Assembly: GCF_000003605.2 (NCBI RefSeq) | Contig: NW_003140815.1 | Location: forward strand, 539,049-569,377 | Source of the DNA: Saccoglossus kowalevskii | Lineage: Eukaryota; Hemichordata; Enteropneusta; Harrimaniidae | Direction: 5' to 3' | DNA: 30,329 nt | Part shown: piece after piece, positions 23,324 to 30,329 of the stretch | How positions within the stretch are numbered: the first letter of the stretch is position 1 | Layout of the letters: every line of letters begins with the position of its first letter | Notes under the pieces: generated by a model | Database searches by the model: none | Seen by the model: the letters and a program-made list of their open reading frames with translations, nothing else | What the model was told of the DNA's origin: nothing | Translations under genes and position numbers: made by a program

Positions 23324-26300
23324 AAGTCTGAAGCATTTTTACAAATTTTAGCTTTGATATTTGGTGTCCTCAGAATACCAAATACAATACATACGAATTT
23401 CTATATGAAGATTTACAAATAATTTCAAATTTTAAGTATTGAAATGAGGAGAATCGTTTGTTTAGCTTAACACAGTTGAACTTTGATCAACCAATATATT
23501 CTGTTATCTGAGACCCTGATAAAAACTGGAAATGAAAATGTCAGTTCTCATTTCCTTGTCCGAATCAAGATAAAACAATGTTTATGCCACTGTACAATTT
23601 ATTTCTCGTTAAACTGTGATTTGGTAAGTTTGATGGATGAATTAAGGGAAACATAGGTTTTGTATTAGTGTAAAGGTCAATATGTTCAGATTGATTGAGG
23701 TGATACATCTGTCATTCGATATTTAAATGATTTTAAGTTGAAATGAAATTGAACTACCAGCCACTGTTGGCAGGCATGTCTACATAATACCAGAGTTTTA
23801 ATAATATGACCTGTGCCTCGGTGATACTGCTGCTGTACTGAATTCGTGCATACTTTTCGGTATACTCGTAATAACCTTATTGTTATACATCTTTTTCTCT
23901 CAAGGATACATCATGAATGCGGAAATACAAAAAGTTTAGAATAGATTGAGCAAACTTCTTTGTATGGGGTCCGGTCAATCTCTGGGGGCTGCCATGTTTG
24001 TTTTTATTATTAGAGGACACTTATTTGGAATTCGCAGTAACTTATGGTGACAAATGTATATTAACTACATTTACAATAATCATAAAGGTTCAGTATATTA
24101 ATGCAAACAGAAATACACTATTATAGATTATTAATTGTCAGTAATTACTGAATGTGTAAAATAAATAAACATGGTTTGACAGTGTACTGTTCTATCAATC
24201 TGATGCACTTTAGCAAATTTCTACAGATTTATCACTACTAACTACAAAAAAAAGTAGCAAATAAAACAGATACTACATTAAATTGTTGATATTCTGTTGA
24301 GCAGTAGCCTACTGTAGGTTACATAACACAAACGATAATTAGCAAAATTAGCAGAACATTGGATAATGGGGAAAAAGTTATGCAGAATTATTTTGTGAAA
24401 AGGAACTAATTGGTGAAGTGGACAGTGTTGTCATAACTGCATCATGGGTAGGCACATGTTGAAGTCCTGTTTACATAGCAACCAATCAAAGGTCTGCTAA
24501 AGTCATTTTACTGGAAAGGTAAGTAGAATAATTGGGCAAACCAAAGTAATTTTTGGGTTTGGCCTTACTTCAAGGCTTGATGTGATATAGTTTTACAAAT
24601 AATTTATTGATACAACACCATATCAACGTTATACAACAATATGATCATTAATTATAATTATCAACAACATTAAAAATGGAATATAGATAATGTGCAAAAT
24701 CTACTATAAGTTTAATGCATTTAATAAATATATAAATTTGCATTCTTGACCAAGTTTATTAAACTCTGAAGAAAATGTTATCTATATGTTAAAATCTCTG
24801 AATTTGAGTAATTCATAATGCAATGATTTTTCTGATAATTTTATTTTAGTCACATTTTATTTTGCTTTGTTTTATTTTGTCACATTTTATATATGTAACC
24901 ATGAGCAGTTTTACTATGTTCTTGCTGGAGCGTTGTAGGTAAACAAACATCAACTAGAAGAACAGTAATAGAATATAATACTACATACATACAGAGGTTT
25001 TGATGGCAGTGTCCTTTTAACCTTTTCTTTCCCATTAACTTTTGTCACCTTCACTGTTCAAAAAATGTTTGTTTTCGTGAAGAATGAAAAAAAATCATCA
25101 ATCAAAACCCCTTCTCAAAATCAATACTGAATTCAAAAATAAATACAGCAAAAAAATATGTCAGTCTATAGTAAGAAAGGATTCATTTTCACATCAGACT
25201 ATTTGAACTGTATTACATATTACCATTGTAACAACAGATTAAATTACTGCACCAATTATTTAAGAATCTATACTGTCCTACTCGAATGGAACTTTTGCCT
25301 GATCTGACGCAAGGACTTGATATGTATGTATATATTGACACAAGCGAATACTTTAGCTCAATTTGTTGAACTGTTTCACCTAACCCATTAACAACCATTT
25401 TGATGTACTGATTCTGTTGTACAGTTGCCGACTCACTTTTAAAGGGGAACCTTCCAAACCTTGGGATTGCACCAAAGAATCATGGGACACTATTGCTTAT
25501 ATTGTTTACAATGTTAATATATCTTTTGTTATCCATTGTAATTTTAATCCAGAAAGTAACTTTGTTCTCAGATTAGGCTTAACTGGAAGTGCCCATTTAA
25601 GATCCACATGTATTTAGTAATGTGACAAAAGCTCCAATTTAGTCACACTTAATTTTATGATTTAATTTTAAAAGTTCTGGGTTCTCTGGTTGCTTTATAA
25701 CTATAGTGAGGGAGGGGTCAAATGTCACAAGCAGATATATCTTTGTACAAGCTTCAGTTCTGCTCCTACCATATTGATTCTATATTTGTAAGTTTCAGAA
25801 ATTGTCGTAAAATATGGAATACAAAACATAATTCGTATGAAAATGGATAAGGTATAACTTTCTATACATCTTTTATTCAAACATACATTTCTACGATATT
25901 TCTGCAAAACAGTATGTGTCTATTCATGAAAAAAATGAGGCAAATCAAGAACGATTTGTTATAAAATTTACTTTTTTTGTTTTTTTCATGAGCTCTAAAC
26001 TCTTATAATAAGAGCCATTCTGTCTTGAGCACAAACAAAAGTTTTTTTTGTGAAAAGTGACAAGAAAGTTAAAACACAGCCAATTTAGTCCAACTCTGAT
26101 AACAAAGAGTTAACATGAACATGTACTACCGGGTAGTATACATATTATAAAAACACACATAAACTGTCATTAGTTGTTCATGGCAAAGCCTCACACAACA
26201 TTCAAACAAGCATAGTGGCTGTGAAAAGAGACAGAGCATTTGTAGTCAGTGTACAATAAAACATTATTAGCAATAATCAGTGAACACATAGGTCAGGCTG

Positions 26301-27680
26301 GTACCACAATACAACAAAAGGTATGGAGTCATGATGAAGGTGAATCAAAGTATTCAGTAATTTGCACCTTCAGTGTTTGTATGATCAAGTTTCACAAACA
26401 ACTTCATGTAAACTTTAATTTCACAAGAGAGAAATTTATCAATTTCGCGATTCCAGAAAAACTAGCCACAATGGCACAAATTATTTTACGCTCTGTAGTT
26501 GAAGCCTGGTGATAACTTGTTGAGTACTCTAAAAGTTAAAGTTTAATAGAATAAAAAAAAAGTTATGGTGCAGTCCATGGGATTAACAAGTTTGCTTTTA
26601 AATGAAAAAATGAGGTTAACGTAACGTATGATCTAATTCCATAACAGTAATGGTAGTGTAATTTGATGGAGTAACTTTTTTGTATTTGTTAGACATTTTA
26701 TGACCAAAAGGTCAGAGGGTATGTGATTTTCAATATACAAGGCACATGTTCTGTTGTCATAGTAAGTGACAAAACACAAAACAAACCAACAACAAAATAA
26801 AACCAGCTAATATCGGTTGAAGAGTTATGCATGTCAAACCCAACAAACATTGTGAGTTTGTTGACTGTTAAAGCCAAAAATTGCACAACTTTATATACCG
26901 TGTCTGTTTCATCAGCTGCTGGAAAACTGTTCAAACAGCGAACAGGGGCAATGGGGTGTAACGCCAATTCAATGGGGTTATTTCATGAAAAATCACTGAA
27001 GCATGTTGGGCAGCGTGAAACCGAGTATAGTATATTGATTCAATTATTCACACCAGAATTTCTAACTCAAATTACAATTATTTATACCAAAACTTATGAA
27101 TTAAATTTCAATACTGTAGTTTAAATTTTTTTTAATATTACTGCAGAAAATAAATATAAAATATGTGGACGAAAATAAAATGAAGAAAAAAATAAAACAT
27201 TTAATATCTTTTTTCTCCAAATACGCGACTCATTTTCCTGCTTACTTTTCTGTTCCTATGAAGGTGTCTGAATAAACACACTGTCCTTGATGAAGAAAGA
27301 ACTATTGTGTTTTGAGCTCAGTGGCAAAACAGTTACCTGGAGTAGGAACAACTGACATGCAACCAAGCACGATCTGTCACACAAATAAATGTGTGGGCAC
27401 ATCAGGATGTGGTGTGAATTTATTAGTTTTTTTTATCTTTGGGCATAGTCTGACGTTTCACCTTATCAACTACATTATACAATGAATGTCCTACAACAGG
27501 CTTGGTACTCTGTAATCGACTGGTACAATGATAGTTTTGAGGCACGTCAACATTCAATATTGATTAAACACTAGATGTTTTCTACTTAATTTTATGGCAT
27601 ACCATGTTTACGTGAAAGACTCAATTCAGTAACGGTAATTTGTTCTGATCGCAATGAGTTTAATATTTCATATTTAATTT

Positions 27681-27812
27681 ATCTCGTATAACGAGGTGTC
27701 CATCTAACCCTGGTACCGACATACCACAATCTCAACTACTAGGACCCACAAGTCGAGTCTGCCCGTCGGACCGGCAGCACCGATACAATCGAGCCACTCG
27801 CCGGTCAACCTC
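27681..27812 (-). repeat. GC-rich segment, possibly a degenerate tRNA-derived SINE
   Basis: This 130-base segment is much richer in G and C than its surroundings. Read on the minus strand it has GCGAGTGGCTCGATTG, loosely like a pol III A box, and later GACTTGTGGGTCCTA, loosely like a B box. It ends with CTCGTTATACGAG, an imperfect palindrome, followed by AT-rich sequence. Neither box is intact. A short conserved non-coding block near the LIAT1-like first exon is the alternative. Confidence 0.3.
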
Positions 27813-27938
27813 ACTGTTGTCAACAATTGCTGAATCTGAATGTGTATGTCGTTGCTACCACCAGCCTGCGTCGTTGAACCAGTGACTCGACAGTCTGGCT
27901 ATTTCAGGGTAAATATTACGACATCTAGTTCTGCTTAC

Positions 27939-28122
27939 CTGTTTCACAGGGACTATCCGAATGAGGACTCGTCGATTTCGATGAACTTTTCTTTAACGCC
28001 AGGTCGTCGTGTGGTTTCGTCTTTTGCTTACTTTTTCGCCGTTTCTTGCCAGTTTTCTTTAATAAATCTCCCCCACTGGAGGTATTCGTGGCTTTTTTCT
28101 TTGTCTGTGTCTTACTGTCCAT
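27939..28122 (-). CDS. LIAT1: LIAT1-like protein, lysine-rich first exon
   Basis: ATG at 28120-28122 lies in a strong context (A at -3, G at +4). The exon encodes 61 codons plus one base and ends at an excellent donor, CAG|GTAAGC (27939/27938), in phase 1. The peptide is highly basic: KTQTKKK at residues 4-10 and KKTGKKRRKSKQKTK at 22-36, followed by a Ser-rich segment. Known: LIAT1 proteins carry an N-terminal lysine-rich region involved in nuclear or nucleolar localisation and in JMJD6-dependent modification. The combination with the C-terminal block in the exon at 9126-9616 and the matching phase is the basis for the call. If the two exons are unrelated, this would simply be a lysine-rich first exon of unknown identity. 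Confidence 0.6.
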
Positions 28123-28617
28123 TTTTACGAGATATTATTTGACACTTTTACCAATAGAACCAGTCATAGTCGCTTCGCCAGTCAGCGCAGTTGACTTCAC
28201 ATGCAACAGGTGCGACGGAGAACGCATTTACATAACATCAACCTACGCGATATGTAGTCCCTATTTGTTAACTTGTAATATATTCATATACAAATTAATA
28301 ATTATTATAATTACATTTATTTTAATATATACACGCCGTGTAGATGAATGAATATTATTCATAACCATATTTTTTTCAAAAATCAAAAATATATTTCACA
28401 TAAGCGGATGAATATTTCTGAGAATGACTAAAAGTGATTGAAACTTTTATTTTGAAGGAAGCTGTATATTATTTTAAAAATGTACCTAATTTTCCAGTCG
28501 CCTTTCACAAAAACAACCCAAAGATAATGTAATATTTGTTGGTTTCTTCATGTATTTCTTATTTTATACTATTCGTAATTTGACTTCCACCCCTGAGGGC
28601 GCTCACCCGCGAAATTC

Positions 28618-28630
28618 AAACATGGCGGCG
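28618..28630. promoter_or_regulatory. YY1-like element in a possible two-way promoter
   Basis: AAACATGGCGGCG resembles the YY1 consensus (AAGATGGCGGC), often found close to transcription starts. It lies in a locally CpG-rich patch (28590-28650) between the minus-strand LIAT1-like start (28122) and the tentative plus-strand gene. The ATG inside it opens only a six-codon frame, so it is more likely a regulatory site than a start. A CCAAT motif also lies at about 28150-28154. Confidence 0.35.
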
Positions 28631-28741
28631 TTCGCGGAATGACGACATTTCACGTTTTTTGAAAATCATGAATTGGCAAATTACAGCAATGGTATGAAAG
28701 GACACTTCTGTATAGTCATCGTCAAGTGAATATTTATAAAA

Positions 28742-30088
28742 ATGGGTAGGTACTTAGAAGATTGTTTATCGTGATTCACTGAAATGTTGAGCAACTTGTC
28801 TTACAATCGAGCGCTTACTTCGAAGACGACCATCTCAGTCCGAGCAGCGTTTATTTATTTATAAACATCTCAGTGACAGGAGTTTAATTATGGTTGTCGT
28901 TGTTGTGGTGTGGAACACAGTGTTGAGGGACTGTGTGTGGAAAGACTTTCACGTCTAATACTAACTCGAACCCAACGCCTACCATCTATTGACTCCTCAA
29001 ATTAATTGTACATATTCCTAGAGTAGATTAGACCATGGAGGTAGAAAAGAGAACTTTCTACCTCCATGATTAGACGTTGGAAAGTCTTTTCACATCACAA
29101 CAAGAACCATAATATTATGGAAAGTCTTGTCCGTCAAGGTTACTTGTCTTTTGTTGATACATATATTGAATGCGATTACAAGTCGTTTGGACTCCTCGCC
29201 GTTTCGACCTGTGAACGATTAGACTTCTGGACGTTTTGACCCCTCGACGGTAGAACACCTTGACATCACAATACTCAACATTTGGGCCCACCTTTAGTGG
29301 TAAAAAGCAGCAATACTTTACTGTATAAAACTATAATAAAATCGAGAATTACGGTGACCAATCAACACTAGAGCCCCTTGACGTCACAACCCCAAACGTT
29401 TTGACCCACCATTATTACCAATATGAATACTGTCTGGTCAAAAGCAGCAACCTTTTTACTGTATCGAACTAGTTAATATCTAAAATTAGCAACAGAGTCT
29501 GAAATTATGGTGGTTATCTACTCATTTTCTGATCAAAAACTGGGCTTTGAGGAGAGTTCAGTCTGCAGTGAAATAAGAAAAAACCTACCATAATACATGT
29601 AGTGGGAAAAAAGTGAGCAATTGATCAATTTTCTCCTGCCAGGTGTAATATGCAGTGTTCAGTACTTGTGTAAAAAAGTTGATGGCCGTCAGAACCAGAA
29701 GGTATTGGCTCTGCTTGAATGAACACAAAATAAAAATGTGTAGTTTTGATGATCATTTGTTGCCTTAAATGTTTGTCACATTGAACAGTTTCATCATATT
29801 TACGGCCATCAAAAAACTACTAAACAAGTAGCCTCACAGCTCTGCTGTTAGCAATGCACATTTCAATTAAAGAATTGAAGATATCATCACAAGACTAAAA
29901 AAAAAAAAGCTAAGAAAGGTCTACCCAAGGTACAAATACACCAAGTATCGAAGCAATCAGGCTTGTAGTTTTCAAGAAGAAGACAAAAAAGTTGACACAG
30001 ACGTTCTATGACTCGTATGATAAGCTGTGCTCGAAAAAGTTGACAGCAGAGCTAAAAGTCTGCCTTAGTTTTGAACACTGGACATGTG
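28742..30088 (+). CDS. Tentative plus-strand gene, three short exons, runs off the window
   Basis: Possible structure: ATGG at 28742-28745 with donor GTAGGT (phase 1); exon 29643-29701 after TTTTCTCCTGCCAG, reading VICSVQYLCKKVDGRQNQK with donor AAG|GTATTG (phase 0); exon 29977-30088 after TTTTCAAG, reading KKTKKLTQTFYDSYDKLCSK and onward to TTGGACATGTG with donor GTATGT (phase 1). The phases are mutually consistent. The third segment is open for 204 bases (29917-30120). The peptides are not recognised. Weak points: the four-base first exon, a mediocre second donor and a weak third acceptor. An alternative first exon is MNWQITAM (28668-28691, donor GTATGA), whose phase does not fit. Confidence 0.28.
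29034..29067. mobile_element. 34-bp perfect hairpin insertion with 8-bp direct repeats
   Basis: GATTAGAC occurs at 29026-29033 and again at 29068-29075. Between them CATGGAGGTAGAAA (29034-29047) pairs perfectly with TTTCTACCTCCATG (29055-29068) around a 7-base loop; the last base of the right arm overlaps the second direct repeat. The layout matches a tiny transposon relic with 8-bp target duplication, or the product of a template-switch event. Confidence 0.6.
29251..29517 (+). repeat. Diverged tandem duplication, two copies of about 115-150 bp
   Basis: Copy A (about 29251-29364) and copy B (about 29368-29517) share in the same order CCTTGACATCACAA or CCTTGACGTCACAA, a GACCCACC-like segment, AAAGCAGCAA, TTTACTGTAT and a final TTACGGTG or TTATGGTG. 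Insertions in copy B explain the length difference. Further GTTTTGACCC and GGAAAGTCTT motifs at 29080-29250 suggest older related copies. Confidence 0.6.
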
Positions 30089-30329
30089 GTATGTGCACAG
30101 TCCTGTGTGTCCCAGGGTAACATTTTGTTGTTTATATGTCAATAGTGGCATGTCCTTGCAATAAAAAAGTAGAAGATTTAACCTTTATCTGGTCACTGAG
30201 TTAAAGGGGAGCAGAGGTGTGGCTTGTGAAACTCTGTACATGAAATTTGAGATCTATGAATGAATTCTGTCAATAAAAATAACTTGTATGTGCTGCGAAA
30301 TGCCTTAAATATTGGGTATAAAACGGGCT

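Noticed and set aside
26249-27124. Frames of 87 to 97 codons on both strands
   Set aside because: Mutually overlapping, no domain, no splice context; part overlaps sequence resembling the interspersed-repeat family.
27840-28351. Plus-strand frames of about 100 codons opposite the lysine-rich exon
   Set aside because: Antisense shadows of the 27939-28122 exon and its 5' region.

Overview
The window looks like nuclear DNA from a metazoan, probably a marine invertebrate and perhaps a mollusc or another lophotrochozoan. The evidence is AT-rich, low-CpG, intron-like sequence; short exons bounded by GT/AG signals; small inverted-repeat transposons with target-site duplications; a 3' end of a non-LTR retrotransposon; and no operon structure or bacterial ribosome sites. 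The phylum is inference from repeat style and was not tested.

Layout. 1-1830 is flanking or intronic sequence. 1831-2990 (+) is the 3' coding exon of a very acidic protein that repeats a short hydrophobic motif, LMALLGG, seven times counting variants; I do not recognise the gene. 4238-4434 (+) is a possible internal exon ending an EGF-like module, and 5465-5513 (+) is a possible first coding exon with an excellent donor site; both are weak. 6879-7709 holds two small inverted-repeat elements.

From 28122 down to 9126 the minus strand carries a gene best read as a LIAT1 homologue (ligand of the arginyltransferase ATE1). A lysine-rich first exon (27939-28122) is separated by about 18.3 kb from an exon (9126-9616) encoding the conserved C-terminal block. 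Both junctions are phase 1, so they join in frame to 224 residues. Inside this intron, on the same strand, lies a second small candidate gene (13043-13427, two exons, 90 residues) that I could not assign. The intron also holds a 323-bp tandem array (10750-11665), a CpG-rich block whose end matches that array (about 17900-18440), a hAT-like miniature element with an 8-bp target duplication (20754-20905), a retrotransposon 3' tail (23166-23323) and a possible degenerate tRNA-derived repeat (27681-27812).

Right of the LIAT1-like start, 28123-28741 is a possible two-way promoter with a YY1-like site. It is followed by a tentative plus-strand gene with short exons at 28742-28745, 29643-29701 and 29977-30088 that runs off the window. 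Between them sit a 34-bp perfect hairpin insertion flanked by an 8-bp direct repeat and a diverged tandem duplication.

The genes do not form a pathway. The least explained items are the LMALLGG repeat protein, the unassigned nested small gene, and the 323-bp repeat family sharing a tail with the CpG-rich block.
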